DNA of 64,000 nt. Origin: Oceanobacillus sp. HTM 045. GTDB lineage: Bacteria > Pseudomonadota > Alphaproteobacteria > Rhodobacterales > Rhodobacteraceae. The notes below the pieces were generated by a model that was not told where the DNA came from, did not search any database, and saw nothing but the letters and a program-made list of their open reading frames with translations. The translations under genes and the position numbers were made by a program. Below are positions 33,414 through 45,376 of the stretch, one piece after another (the first letter of the stretch is position 1; every line of letters starts with the position of its first letter). The DNA is taken from assembly GCA_009733745.1 (NCBI GenBank), contig WNWL01000004.1, positions 250,001 through 314,000 of the forward strand, read 5' to 3'.

Positions 33414-34346
33414 TCAGACCGGAATGCTGGCCAGATCCACGTTCGCGCCGCACATCACCACGCCGATCTTCTCGCCCGGCGCTGGTGCATATCGGCCCGA
33501 GAGGAGGGCGGCGAGTGCGGTGGCCCCGCCCGGTTCCACCGCGAGGTTGAGATGGTGCCAGCACCATGTCTGCGCCGCCACGATCTCCGCGTCGGAGACG
33601 AGCACGGTGCAGGCGAGGTGGCGCGAGGCGACGGCGAAGGCGATCTCGCCGATCCGCCGTGCGCCGAGCGAATCCGCCGCCTTGCCGCCGACCTCCACGT
33701 CCACCGGCGCGCCAGCGGCGAGGGCGGTATGGAGCGTCGGGCAGGCTTCGGGCTCGACGCCGACAACCGCGGTGCGGCCCGCGTACCACGCGGTGATGCC
33801 GCCGATCAGCCCGCCGCCGCCGACCGCGACCAGCACCGTGTCCAGACCGGGCGCGTCGGCCTCGAACTCCGCGCCGACGGTGCCCTGGCCGGTGACGGTC
33901 TCCGGCGCGTCGTAGGCGTGGACGGTGATCGCGCCGGTCTCCGCGCGGTAGGCCTCGCTCGCCGCCAGCGCCTCCGCGTAGGTGGCGCCGGTCACGACCA
34001 CCTCGGCCCCGAGGCGGCGGATCAGGGCGCGTTTCGCGGGCGAGGACAGCTCCGGCACGAAGATCGTCGCCCGGTGCCCGAGCGCGGCGGCAGCATGGGC
34101 CACGGCGGCGCCGTGATTGCCGCCGGACGCGGCCACGACTCCCGCCCCGGGCACCTCGCGGGTCAGCAGGTTGAGGAACGCCCCGCGCGGCTTGAAGGAG
34201 CCCGCGTGCTGCAGGCATTCGAGCTTGAGGATCGCGCCGGACCCCGTGGCACCGATCTCGGGCACCGCCAGCAGGGGCGTGTGGCGGACATGATCGCGGA
34301 TCAGCGGGAGCGCCGCCTCGATGGCGGCGCGGTCGGGCAGGGGCAT
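33414..34346 (-). CDS. PLP-dependent threonine/serine dehydratase family protein
   Basis: 310 aa, fold-type II PLP enzyme. PLP Lys52 lies in AGSFKPRGA. SGGNHGAAVAHAA binds the substrate carboxylate side and VAVGGGGLIGG holds the cofactor phosphate. No C-terminal regulatory domain, so it resembles catabolic threonine dehydratase, serine racemase or threo-3-hydroxyaspartate dehydratase. Which amino acid it uses cannot be told. Convergent with the alcohol dehydrogenase. Confidence 0.9.
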   Translation of the reverse strand: MPLPDRAAIEAALPLIRDHVRHTPLLAVPEIGATGSGAILKLECLQHAGSFKPRGAFLNLLTREVPGAGVVAASGGNHGAAVAHAAAALGHRATIFVPELSSPAKRALIRRLGAEVVVTGATYAEALAASEAYRAETGAITVHAYDAPETVTGQGTVGAEFEADAPGLDTVLVAVGGGGLIGGITAWYAGRTAVVGVEPEACPTLHTALAAGAPVDVEVGGKAADSLGARRIGEIAFAVASRHLACTVLVSDAEIVAAQTWCWHHLNLAVEPGGATALAALLSGRYAPAPGEKIGVVMCGANVDLASIPV

Positions 34347-34566
34347 CGCTCTCTCCAGACTGGCCAGAAAGAGCTAAGGCGAGACGCGCCGCCGGTTCAA
34401 GCGGGGTTTAGGCCTGAACCGTTCACGCCTGGATTTCTCTCCGGCCGGAAATGGTCGTGGAATCAATTGCCTGGGTCGTGGCGGGAAGCGGCGAGCCGGA
34501 AAGCCCGCTTGCCTCCCTGACGCGCCCGCCCCAGTTTCGGATGTCGAAGCTTCTCGGGAGACGGCG

Positions 34567-35937
34567 ATGCAGGTCACGCGGCGGGCGGTTCTGGCGGGGG
34601 CGGGTGCGCTGGCGGTGCGCCCGGCATGGGCGGCGACGCCGCCGCGGCTGGAGCTGGAGCCGCGCCGCGGCGAGGTGCAGCTCGGGCCGGAAGGGACTGG
34701 GCCGGCGCGGATCTGGGGCTACGGCGGCGCGGTGCCGGGGCCTGAGATCCGGGTCAGGCAGGGCGGGCGCGTGGCGGCGACGCTGGTCAACGGGATCGAC
34801 CAGCCGACCACGGTGCACTGGCACGGCATCCGCATCGACAACGCGATGGACGGGGCCGGGCACCTGACCCAGATGCCGGTGGAGCCGGGCGCGCGGTTCG
34901 ACTACGACTTCACCGTGCCGGATGCCGGAACCTACTGGTACCACCCGCATTTCCAGAGCTGGGAGCAGGTCGCGCGCGGCCTCTACGGGCCGCTGATCGT
35001 GGAGGAGGCGGAGCCGCCGGAGGTGGACCGCGACCTGGTGCTGATCCTCGACGACTGGCGGCTGACCGCGGAAGGCGGGCTCGACGAGGAGAGCTTCGGC
35101 TCTGGCCATGACTGGTCGCATGCCGGGCGGCTCGGCAACTGGCCGACGGTGAACGGGCTGCCGCAGCCGGAGATCCCGGTGAAGATGGGCGAGCGGCTGC
35201 GCCTGCGGCTGATCTCGGCGGCCAACGCGACGGTGATGGTGCCGCGGCTGGACGGGATGCGGGCCTGGCGGATCGCGGTGGACGGGCAGCCGGCGCCGGT
35301 TGTGGAGCAGGCCGGCGAGTTCCTGCTCGCGCCGGGGCAACGGGTCGATTTCATTGCCGATATCGTGGCGGAGGACGCGAGGCTGATGCTCGCCGGGCGG
35401 GAGAACTTCGTGATGGCCACCTTCCCGGCGGAGGGCGAAATGCGGCGGGAGGCGCTGGGCATGCCAGCGCCGTTGCCGCCGAACCCGCTGGCGGAGCCGG
35501 CGGACGGGCCGGACGCGCTGGCCGCGGAAATCGTCATGGAGGGCGGCGCGATGGCCTGGCTCGCCGAGGCGGAGGTCGGCGGGATGGTGGAGGGGGTCTC
35601 CGGCACGCTCGACGGGCGGGCGCTGGCCGGGGCGGGGCTCTTCTGGGCGCTGAACGGCGTGGCGGGGATGCCGGAAGCGCCGTTCCTCGACCTGGAGCGG
35701 GGGCGGACGGTGAAGCTGAGCTTCGAGAACCGCACGCGGTTTCCGCATGTCATGCACCTGCACGGGCACCACGTGCGGGAGGCGGAGACCGGGCTCTGGC
35801 GCGACAGCGTTCTGGTGATGCCCGACAGCCGGCTGGAGACCGCCTTCGTTGCCGACAATCCCGGCGACTGGATGCTCCACTGCCACATGCTGGAACACCA
35901 GGCGGGCGGGATGGCGACGTGGTTCCGGGTGGCGTGA
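34567..35937 (+). CDS. Multicopper oxidase
   Basis: 456-aa exported oxidase with three cupredoxin-like domains. The N-terminus MQVTRRAVLAGAGAL has a twin-arginine type motif, suggesting folded export by Tat. All four copper motifs are present: TVHWHGIRI, GTYWYHPHFQ, HVMHLHGHH near residue 395, and WMLHCHMLEHQAGGM at the C-terminus (T1 Cys and axial Met). Could oxidise Cu(I), phenols or metals; no copA/copB neighbours help decide. Preceded by a 220-bp gap without a gene. Confidence 0.92.
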   Translation: MQVTRRAVLAGAGALAVRPAWAATPPRLELEPRRGEVQLGPEGTGPARIWGYGGAVPGPEIRVRQGGRVAATLVNGIDQPTTVHWHGIRIDNAMDGAGHLTQMPVEPGARFDYDFTVPDAGTYWYHPHFQSWEQVARGLYGPLIVEEAEPPEVDRDLVLILDDWRLTAEGGLDEESFGSGHDWSHAGRLGNWPTVNGLPQPEIPVKMGERLRLRLISAANATVMVPRLDGMRAWRIAVDGQPAPVVEQAGEFLLAPGQRVDFIADIVAEDARLMLAGRENFVMATFPAEGEMRREALGMPAPLPPNPLAEPADGPDALAAEIVMEGGAMAWLAEAEVGGMVEGVSGTLDGRALAGAGLFWALNGVAGMPEAPFLDLERGRTVKLSFENRTRFPHVMHLHGHHVREAETGLWRDSVLVMPDSRLETAFVADNPGDWMLHCHMLEHQAGGMATWFRVA

Positions 35938-36318
35938 TCCCGGTGACATGACGTGACATCCGGGGCGAGTGACGGGGACGTTGTCACCGCGCCGCCCCGA
36001 TGTCCGCATCTTCGGGGCAGGAAACGGACTTCACCGCGCGGCGTGACATGGCCGGTTTTCCGGCCTCGTCGCGGAAGGCGGCAGGACGCCCGCGAGAGCG
36101 CCGCGCCGGGTGTCGCGCCGCCTGACTGGCACCGCACCCGCGGCGGGCTGCGGAGGCCGCGCTTCGTGGCAGGTGCGAACCTTCGATACCAGCGCCGGGA
36201 TAGGCCACCCCGCCCCGGCCCGACACGGGCTCTGCCGCTGCCTGCGCGCGCGGGCGCGGCGTGGGCAGGGGCGGGCCGGTGCGGGCGCGCGCCCGATCCC
36301 GCCGAGCCCTTCCCGCCG
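35938..36318. other. Intergenic region, multicopper oxidase to ppk2
   Basis: 381 bp between convergent genes. It opens with a repeated gtgacat and a cggtgac/gtcaccg inverted repeat (35941-35989), possibly a transcript-end structure. The rest is high-GC sequence whose open frames are Arg/Pro/Ala-rich and have no ribosome sites; I see no gene. Confidence 0.5.
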
Positions 36319-37527
36319 TCAGTCTCCCGACTTGCGCAGTTCCGGGTGGAGGGCTGCGCCGAGGATGTGGTCGGCGCGGGCGACGACGTGGTGGGAGGAG
36401 CCGACGATCAGCGGGTCCGGGGCGTGGACCACGCGGCGGTCCTTGCCGGGGTAGTCGAGGCTGTTCAGGAAGTGCAGCATGCAGTTCAGCCGGGCGCGCT
36501 TCTTGTCGTTCGACTTGATCACCGTCCAGGGCGCGTCCGCGGTGTCGGTGTAGAAGAACATCGCCTCCTTCGCCTCGGTGTAGTCGTCCCACTTGTCGAG
36601 GCTGGCCATGTCGATCGGCGAGAGCTTCCACTGCTTGAGCGGGTCGGTCTCGCGCGACTTGAAGCGGCGGCGCTGTTCCTCGCGGGTGACGGAGAACCAG
36701 TACTTGTAGAGCCGGATGCCCGAGCGGGTGAACATCCGCTCCACCTCGGGCGCCTGGCGCATGAATTCGAGATATTCGGCCGGCGAGCAGAAGCCCATCA
36801 CCCGCTCGACCCCGGCGCGGTTGTACCAGGAGCGGTCGAACAGCACCATCTCGCCGCCGGTGGGCAGGTGCTGGATGTAGCGCTGGAAGAACCACTGCTC
36901 GCGCTCGATCTCGGTCGGCTTCTCCAGCGCGACGACGCGGGCGGTGCGGGGGTTCAGGTGCTCCATGAACCGCTTGATGGTGCCGCCCTTGCCGGCGGCG
37001 TCGCGGCCCTCGAACAGGATGACGAATTTCTGGCGGGTCTCCCTCGCCCATTTCTGGACCTTGAGAAGCTCGGCCTGCAGCTCGGCCTTCTTCTTCTCGT
37101 AGGCCGGGCGGCGGATCTTGGTGCGGTAGGGGTAGGTGCCGTCCTCGAACATCTGGCGGATCGCCTCGGGGTCGTGGCGCATCGCGGCCAGTTCGTGCAG
37201 GCGCGCGTTGCTCCGGCGCGGCTCGAAGGCGGGCATGGCGCAGTCATCCATCACCGGCGCCTCGTCGAGCACCGGGTGGGGCGCATCGGCCAGAATGTCC
37301 GGGGCGGCCGCGTCGGCTAGAACCTCGGCCGCGGCGACGCTTTCGGCCGGGGCGGCGCGCTCGGCGGCGGCGCGCGGCTTGCCGGAGGGAGGCTCGGGCG
37401 AAGTGCTCTTGGCGGGCGTGCCCTTGGCGGGCGCGCTCTTGCGGGCGGAGGGCTTGCGGGCGGAGGGCTTGCGGGCAGGGATCTTGCGGGCAGCAGCCTT
37501 GCGGGAGGTGGCGGCGGGGGCGTCCAT
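36319..37527 (-). CDS. ppk2: Polyphosphate kinase 2 with a histone H1-like N-terminal tail
   Basis: Transfers phosphate between polyphosphate and nucleoside diphosphates. 402 aa from the ATG at 37527 (AAAGGA upstream). Walker [10 protein letters not shown] begins at residue 174; Walker B and lid segment [16 protein letters not shown] begin at about 231. Late motifs [15 protein letters not shown] and [15 protein letters not shown] complete the single-domain PPK2 core. Residues 1-50 are an unusual Lys/Ala/Pro/Ser tail with the repeated unit ARKPS, like bacterial H1-type proteins, followed by an Ala/Glu-rich linker. Confidence 0.92.
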   Translation of the reverse strand: MDAPAATSRKAAARKIPARKPSARKPSARKSAPAKGTPAKSTSPEPPSGKPRAAAERAAPAESVAAAEVLADAAAPDILADAPHPVLDEAPVMDDCAMPAFEPRRSNARLHELAAMRHDPEAIRQMFEDGTYPYRTKIRRPAYEKKKAELQAELLKVQKWARETRQKFVILFEGRDAAGKGGTIKRFMEHLNPRTARVVALEKPTEIEREQWFFQRYIQHLPTGGEMVLFDRSWYNRAGVERVMGFCSPAEYLEFMRQAPEVERMFTRSGIRLYKYWFSVTREEQRRRFKSRETDPLKQWKLSPIDMASLDKWDDYTEAKEAMFFYTDTADAPWTVIKSNDKKRARLNCMLHFLNSLDYPGKDRRVVHAPDPLIVGSSHHVVARADHILGAALHPELRKSGD

Positions 37528-37821
37528 CTGCGGGGTCCTTTCTCGTTCCGGCCCGGTCGCGCTTCGGGCCACTTTCGGGTCTTTCCCGGCCGGCGGGCCG
37601 GGGTGCCCGGTTGCAGTCGGGCCGGTGCAGGTGGCGGGGCGCGGTACGCCCGGCCGCCGGGGTTGTCACCGATCTGTCACGGACCTGTCGCAGATTTGCA
37701 GCGATGTCTTTGCGCCCGGTCAAGGACAGGGGGCGAAAAGGCGAGAATCCCGGCCTTCCGGCCCGGACCGCCGCCCGCTAAGGTGCCGCCAACGAAGATT
37801 CGCAGCGACCGGAGAAGCGCG

Positions 37822-38322
37822 ATGGCAGGCAGCGTCAACAAGGTCATCCTGATCGGCAATCTCGGCGCCGATCCGGAGGTCCGCACGTTCCAGAACGGCG
37901 GCAAGGTCTGCAACCTGCGGGTGGCCACCTCCGAGCGCTGGAAGGATCGGCAGACCGGCGAGATGCGCGAGCGCACCGAGTGGCACGCGGTGGCGATCTT
38001 CTCCGAGCCGCTGGTGCGGCTGGCGGAGCAGTACCTGCGCAAGGGCTCGAAGGTCTACCTGGAGGGCCAGCTCGAGACGCGGAAGTGGCAGGACCAGTCC
38101 GGCCAGGACCGTTACACCACCGAGGTGGTGCTGCGCCCCTACAAGGGCGAGATGACCTTCCTCGACGGCCGCGGCGAAGGCGGCGGCGGTGGCGGCGGCT
38201 ACGGTGGCGGCGGCGGTGGCCGCGACGACTTCGGCGGCGGCTCCTCCGGCGGCGGTGGCGGCGGCTACGACCGCGGCGGCCCGGGCGGCGGCGGCGGGAT
38301 GGACGACGACATCCCGTTCTGA
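37822..38322 (+). CDS. ssb: Single-stranded DNA-binding protein
   Basis: 166 aa. OB fold at residues 1-110 ([46 protein letters not shown]). A ~45-residue linker of almost pure Gly with scattered Tyr, Arg and Asp follows, and the acidic tip DDDIPF recruits replication and repair proteins. Start at 37822 has GGAGAAG upstream; the longer frame from 37603 is rejected. No LexA-type direct repeat was seen in the 250 bp upstream. The Gly linker is a simple repeat, not a frameshift. Confidence 0.96.
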   Translation: MAGSVNKVILIGNLGADPEVRTFQNGGKVCNLRVATSERWKDRQTGEMRERTEWHAVAIFSEPLVRLAEQYLRKGSKVYLEGQLETRKWQDQSGQDRYTTEVVLRPYKGEMTFLDGRGEGGGGGGGYGGGGGGRDDFGGGSSGGGGGGYDRGGPGGGGGMDDDIPF

Positions 38323-38455
38323 GCGGGGGCCTTTCCCGGTTCATTCGAAATGCTGACGGCGGCGCGCCCGTGGGTGCGCCGCGCTTGCTTCGGGGACCGC
38401 GGCGGACTGTGCCGTGGCGCGCGGTGCGGGCGTTGGTACCGGCGTTGGCGCGGCA

Positions 38456-39343
38456 TCAGGCGTCTTCCGGTTCCCGGCGGTCCTGCGTTGCCCCTTCGGC
38501 GGCCTGCACTGCCGCCTCGGCGCGGGCGGCGCGTTCCTCCGCGTCGGACGGGGCGTAGTAGTCCTCCTCCGAGCCGGGGTCGCGCATCTTCAGGTCGATG
38601 ATCCGGTAGTGGAAGCATTCCTCCTCGAGGAAGACGTTGAAGACATGCGCGCCGATCCCGCGCTTGTGGCCCTGCGGGCCGAGGCCGAAGCTCCAGCTCT
38701 GGTCCTCCTTCTTCGGGCCGGGCAGGCCGCGTTCGGCGATCTCCTTCGCGCGCTCGAACTCGGGCGTGCCCGGCGCGAGGTCGCGGAGCGAGACGATCTG
38801 CCGGCGCTTCTCCTCTGAGCCGAGCGGCTTGCCGTCGCGCCCGAACAGCATCATCACGGTGTAGAAGTCGATGTTGTGCGGGTTGTCGCCGGCGGCGTTG
38901 GCGACGATCCAGTCGCGGTCGGCGGTGGAGATGCCGAGCCGCTCAAAATTGCTGCGACGCTCCAGCAGGCGGGCGCAGTCGTCCTTCTGGATGAACTCGA
39001 TGACATGGGTCGCGGTGCTGCGGTTGTTGTAGTAGCGCGCGTGGCCGAGGACGTAGGCGGCGTCGGCGCCGATGCCCCAGTAGTCCTTCGCGTTCATCGG
39101 CGGCAGGCGGCCCTCGCGGCGGATCACGTTGTATTGCTCGCGGGTCATCGCGCGGTACCAGTAGCGCGAGGTGTGCGACGGGACCACCGGGTCGCGCTGG
39201 CCCGGCGTGCGGCCGGAGGAGAAGTAGATGTTGCCGTCGCTGGCGTGGCGGTAGATCAGCCTGCCGTCGCGGATCCGGTTGGCCTCGTGGGCGTAGCGGC
39301 GCTCGCGCATGATGGCGCGGATCGAGTCCTCGTGTTTCGTCAT
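38456..39343 (-). CDS. Protein of unknown function, possible ADP-ribosyltransferase-like fold
   Basis: 295 aa, soluble, no signal peptide. The middle reads SRYWYRAMTREQYNVIRREGRLPP, then a Gly-rich turn and ATHVIEFIQKDD. An Arg on the first strand, an xxxY-x-x-I-x-x-x-G turn and a late strand ending near acidic residues are reminiscent of ART/RES-type toxin and effector domains, but I cannot name a family. The C-terminal ~90 residues are charged and end in an Ala/Glu/Arg-rich helix. A lone gene between ssb and a STAS-like gene; no partner immunity gene recognised. Confidence 0.7.
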   Translation of the reverse strand: MTKHEDSIRAIMRERRYAHEANRIRDGRLIYRHASDGNIYFSSGRTPGQRDPVVPSHTSRYWYRAMTREQYNVIRREGRLPPMNAKDYWGIGADAAYVLGHARYYNNRSTATHVIEFIQKDDCARLLERRSNFERLGISTADRDWIVANAAGDNPHNIDFYTVMMLFGRDGKPLGSEEKRRQIVSLRDLAPGTPEFERAKEIAERGLPGPKKEDQSWSFGLGPQGHKRGIGAHVFNVFLEEECFHYRIIDLKMRDPGSEEDYYAPSDAEERAARAEAAVQAAEGATQDRREPEDA

Positions 39344-39552
39344 CGAAATGCCCTTTCCGAAGGCGCAGTGCGCGTCGCCTCACGGTGAATGCGGGGCGGA
39401 AATGCCCCGGCGCGAGGCGCTGGCTGAAATCGACCGATGGTAGCACGGATCGGGGGCGCGCGCATCCGGCGCGCGATCCCGGGCGAAATCCCGGGCGCGG
39501 CATGGCGCCGGGCTGGCGGTGCTGGATCACGGCGCGCGCCGCTGGTGCCCCC

Positions 39553-39999
39553 TCAGAGCGCCGAGGAGATACGCTCGGGGAAGGCGCCGGTGGCGAGGAG
39601 GGCGGCGATGCTGTTGTGGGGCAGGCCGAGGAGGCCGAGCGCCTCGGCCTCGTCGCGGGTGACGTGCACCTCGATCCCGTCGGCCTGCGACGCCAGCGTC
39701 TGGTAGAGCCGCGCCATGCCGAAGGAGGCGTTTGTCGGAGCCCAGATCACCGTCCGGGTGTGAACCGGGGCCGGGGCTGTCTGGTCGTTGACGGTGGCGA
39801 GCAGGCTGCGGGCCTCGGAGAAGTCCATGTCGATCCGCGACACGCGGGACAGGTCGATCAGCTCGGGCCGGCCGGGGCGGTAGTCGGGATCGGCGAGGAA
39901 GGTGCCGAAATTCGCGACCACGTCGCCGAGGGTGACCGTCGCCCAGTAGCGCGCGTAGACGAGGTCGAGCTCGTGCGAGATGGCGTAGGCGATCGGCAC
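39553..39999 (-). CDS. STAS/SpoIIAA-like protein of unknown function
   Basis: 148 aa from the GTG at 39999, which has GGGAG 8 bases upstream; the open frame continues to 40356, but that part is low-complexity and unlike a protein. The sequence has a beta-strand pair (YAISHELDLVYARYWATVTL), DPDYRPGRPELIDLSRVSRIDMDF and a late helix, much like small STAS/SpoIIAA-fold proteins. Function unknown. Divergent from the DMT transporter. Confidence 0.6.
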   Translation of the reverse strand: MPIAYAISHELDLVYARYWATVTLGDVVANFGTFLADPDYRPGRPELIDLSRVSRIDMDFSEARSLLATVNDQTAPAPVHTRTVIWAPTNASFGMARLYQTLASQADGIEVHVTRDEAEALGLLGLPHNSIAALLATGAFPERISSAL

Positions 40000-40273
40000 C
40001 GGACTGCTCCCGCCGCGCAACACATACCGGCCCGGCGCGCGGGTCCACCGGGTCGTCCGGCAGGGAATTCTTGCAGTGTCCTCCCCTCTGCCAATGTAGG
40101 CGTGCGAGCGAGTACGGTACAACTGCAAATTTCCGGGTGCGGCCATTGGTGCGGGATCCCGCGCCCGCAGTGAGGCCGGCCCGCGGTGCTGGACAAAGCT
40201 GTCCGGGCGGGCGAGGCTCGCGGGGGCCGGGGTCTCCGGCGCCGTCTCCGTTCTCCTCCAGGGATCCTGCCCC

Positions 40274-41176
40274 ATGCGCCCGGGCTCCGTCGGCCTTGCG
40301 ATCTTGCTCAGCCTTGTGGCGCTGACGCTGTTCGACGTCATGGGGCTGATCATCAAGTACCTGACGGACCGCTACGCCGCCTCGGAGCTGTCGGCCTACC
40401 GCAACCTGTTCGGGCTGATCCCGGCGGGGCTGATGCTGTGGCTGCACCGGGGCTGGCACCGGCGCGGGCGGCCGGTGGCGATCCGGCAGTGGAAGCTGGC
40501 CTGCGCGCGGGGCGGGATGGTGAGCATGGCGCAGCTCTGCTTCTACCTCACCCTCGGCGAGATGGAGTTCGCGACCACCACCACGATCTCCTATTCGACC
40601 GCGCTCTTCACCACGGCGCTGGCGGTGCCGCTGCTGGGCGAGAGGGTCGGCCCGCTGCGCTGGTCGGCGGTGGTGGTGGGGTTCGTGGGCGTGATGATGG
40701 TGATGGGGCTCGGGCAGAGCGCGTTCACCTGGTACGCGCTGCTCTCGGTCGGCGCGGCGTTCTTCTACGCGCTCTCGGCGGTGACGGCGCGGCTGTTCGA
40801 GGAGGCGGTGCCGACGGCCCTGATCAACGTCTACTCCGCCGGGGCGGCGGCTGTGGCCGCCTTCGCGATCGCGCTGGCGGATGGCGGGTTCACGCCGATC
40901 GCCAGCTCGGGGGACCTGGCGTGGATATTCGCGATGGGGATGGTGGGCGGCTCGGCGGTGATCTGCCTCATCGTGGCCTACCGGATGACCGAGCCGAGCA
41001 ACCTCGCCCCGTTCAGCTATTTCGGCATCCCGCTCGCCTTCGTGATGGGCTGGGCGGTGTTCGACGAGGCCCCGTTCGGCGACCTGTTCCCCGGCGCCCT
41101 GCTGATCGTCGCGGGCGGGCTGATGATCGTCTGGCGCGAGCGGATGCTGGCCCGGAGGGCGCGGCGGGGGGTGTGA
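40274..41176 (+). CDS. DMT superfamily transporter (EamA type)
   Basis: 300 aa with about ten hydrophobic segments in two EamA-like repeats (LFDVMGLIIKYLTDRYAASELSAYRNLFGL in the first; LINVYSAGAAAVAAFAIAL and onward in the second). Exporter of small metabolites, substrate unknown. It stands alone upstream of the tandem repeat region. A second DMT gene lies at 56491, but the two are not close relatives. Confidence 0.88.
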   Translation: MRPGSVGLAILLSLVALTLFDVMGLIIKYLTDRYAASELSAYRNLFGLIPAGLMLWLHRGWHRRGRPVAIRQWKLACARGGMVSMAQLCFYLTLGEMEFATTTTISYSTALFTTALAVPLLGERVGPLRWSAVVVGFVGVMMVMGLGQSAFTWYALLSVGAAFFYALSAVTARLFEEAVPTALINVYSAGAAAVAAFAIALADGGFTPIASSGDLAWIFAMGMVGGSAVICLIVAYRMTEPSNLAPFSYFGIPLAFVMGWAVFDEAPFGDLFPGALLIVAGGLMIVWRERMLARRARRGV

Positions 41177-41220
41177 GGGGTTTTGTCTTGGGGCGCCGAT
41201 CCATTGCGGCGTGCATGGGT

Positions 41221-41476
41221 GGTGCCGCGCTTGCACGGGTTTTTTGCGGATTCATCAGTGCGCGGGATCGGCCACGGCGCGCGCGGCCAGCGCGGGCCAC
41301 GTCCGGCCCTCCCCGGGGCCGGGCGTTTTGCGACGCTGCAAGGTGTTTGGAGGGTGGGAGGGATTGCGGGGATAAATCAAGCAAACCCGGCGATGCACCA
41401 CGCCCGCCCAGGGCCGGACGTGGCCCTTTGCGCTCAGCTTCGGCTGTGAAGCCGTAGAGGGCGTTTGAGCGTGAGT
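41221..41476. repeat. Tandem 256-bp intergenic repeat, unit 1
   Basis: First of two direct copies with an exact, gapless 256-bp period. Both begin ggtgccgcgcttgc and share ccccggggccgggcgtt, gcggggataaatcaagc and cgctcagctt. Each holds perfect 17-bp inverted arms, here 41294-41310 and 41410-41426 (gggccacgtccggccct and its complement), about 100 bp apart. Reading frames within are spurious-looking. Lies between the DMT transporter and gyrA. Confidence 0.85.
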
Positions 41477-41700
41477 GGTGCCGCGCTTGCCGTGGGCACA
41501 GCGGATCAACCTTGTCCGCAGCACCGGCCACAGCCCGGGCGACCAGCGCGGGCCACGTCCGGCCCTCCCCGGGGCCGGGCGTTCTGCAACGTTGCAAGGG
41601 AATCGGAAGGCGGGAGGGGGTGCGGGGATAAATCAAGCGAACCCTATGGAGCGCCACGCCCGACCAGGGCCGGACGTGGCCCTCCGCGCTCAGCTTCGAG
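41477..41700. repeat. Tandem 256-bp intergenic repeat, unit 2 (shorter)
   Basis: Second copy; similarity ends after cgctcagctt (41687-41696), so it is about 30 bp shorter. Inverted arms at 41550-41566 and 41666-41682 are identical to those of unit 1 while the sequence between them has diverged, so the arms seem conserved. It ends about 110 bp before the gyrA promoter. Confidence 0.85.
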
Positions 41701-41808
41701 CTTGGCGGTTTCGCGAAGGCTGCTCCAACGGATACCTCTCTCCCCGCAACCGACTGCGTTTCCGCCCCTGAAACCCTACCAGAACTAGTGTTTCGGGCGC
41801 TGCGGCGA

Positions 41809-41837
41809 TTGCCCCGGCGGGGGCGGCGTCATATACT
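41809..41837 (+). promoter_or_regulatory. Candidate gyrA promoter
   Basis: TTGCCC (41809-41814) and TATACT (41832-41837) with a 17-bp spacer; predicted start near 41844, giving a leader of about 36 nt. The best sigma-70-like match seen in the window. Confidence 0.65.
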
Positions 41838-41879
41838 TGTGAAAAGCGAGAGCAGGCCCTTCCGGGGCAGGAGACATCC

Positions 41880-44648
<2,769 letters not shown>

Positions 44649-44649
44649 G

Positions 44650-45267
44650 ATGCAGCTCGGCGCTCCCCCGGTCACGCTGAACGTCAACCCGCTGGTGTTC
44701 TACGTCGACGGGTTCGCCTCGGCCGCCGAATGCGCGGCGGCGCAGGCGGCGGCGGACGGGCGGCTGACGCGCTCGAAGATCACCTATGACGGGCTCCACG
44801 ACCAGGAATCCGACCACCGCACCAACTCGGCCGCGGCGGTGAAGCACCGCCGCGACCCGGCGCTGGCCGGGCTGGCGATGCGGATCGGCATGCTGCTCAG
44901 GATGCCCTTCACCCATGCCGAGCGGATGGCGGTGCTGCATTACCGGCCGGGCGAGACCTTCCACGACCACCAGGACGGGTTCCTGATCACGCCGGAGACC
45001 GCGGCGGAGCTGGACGCGCATGGCGGGCAGCGGCTCTTCACCTCGATCCTCTACCTGAACGACGTGCCGGGCGGCGGCGGGGCGACGGTGTTCCCCCGGC
45101 TCGGGATCGAGGTCGCCCCGGCGCAGGGGCGGCTCCTGGTGTTCGCCAACTGCCTCGCCGGCGGGCGCGACCAGTGCGACCTGTCGCTCCATGCCGGCGC
45201 GCCGGTGGCGGAGGGGGAGAAATGGGCGGCGACGGTCTGGTGGCGGGAGTTCCCCGTCCCCGAGTGA
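44650..45267 (+). CDS. 2-oxoglutarate/Fe(II) oxygenase, prolyl 4-hydroxylase type
   Basis: 205 aa, double-stranded beta-helix. Iron ligands His107 and Asp109 (FHDHQDGF) and His181; the 2-oxoglutarate-binding Lys191 lies in AEGEKWAATVWW. Supporting segments are YRPGETF and FTSILYLNDVPGGGGATVFP. Expected to hydroxylate a protein or small-molecule substrate, probably prolyl or a related residue. Only one base separates it from the gyrA stop, so translational coupling to gyrase is likely; whether its substrate relates to gyrase is unknown. Confidence 0.88.
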   Translation: MQLGAPPVTLNVNPLVFYVDGFASAAECAAAQAAADGRLTRSKITYDGLHDQESDHRTNSAAAVKHRRDPALAGLAMRIGMLLRMPFTHAERMAVLHYRPGETFHDHQDGFLITPETAAELDAHGGQRLFTSILYLNDVPGGGGATVFPRLGIEVAPAQGRLLVFANCLAGGRDQCDLSLHAGAPVAEGEKWAATVWWREFPVPE

Positions 45268-45324
45268 CCCGCCCGCGCCTCCCCTGCCGGTTTTGCACGG
45301 CCGGGCAGACGGCATCGCGGCCCA

Positions 45325-45372
45325 CCCGCCCGGCGCGGGCGGGGGACCGGTTGCCTGTATCGGCAGGTTTTC
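45325..45372 (+). terminator. Hairpins in the gap between convergent P4H-type and yjhX genes
   Basis: A 7-bp stem (cccgccc/gggcggg, 45325-45343) is followed by a short cctg/cagg hairpin and TTTT (to 45372). A plausible end for the gyrA-oxygenase transcript; the second stem is weak. Confidence 0.3.
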
Positions 45373-45376
45373 CATC

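Noticed and set aside
34423-36009. Long minus-strand open frame opposite the multicopper oxidase (528 aa)
   Set aside because: It is His/Arg/Pro-rich, has no ribosome site or family pattern, and mirrors a complete oxidase gene on the plus strand. High GC creates such shadows throughout the window.
37573-37821. LexA operator upstream of ssb
   Set aside because: No GTTC-N7-GTTC or GAAC-N7-GAAC pair, the alphaproteobacterial pattern, could be found.
38175-38300. Glycine-codon-rich stretch in ssb as a possible frameshift or misassembly
   Set aside because: The frame stays open to the correct DDDIPF tip, and Gly-rich linkers are normal in SSB.
41584-41596. gcaacgttgcaagg in the tandem repeat resembling the hairpin of the 56-nt element
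   Set aside because: The centre is AACGTT rather than AAGGTT, and no AAAGTGTTAAC box follows at 32 nt.
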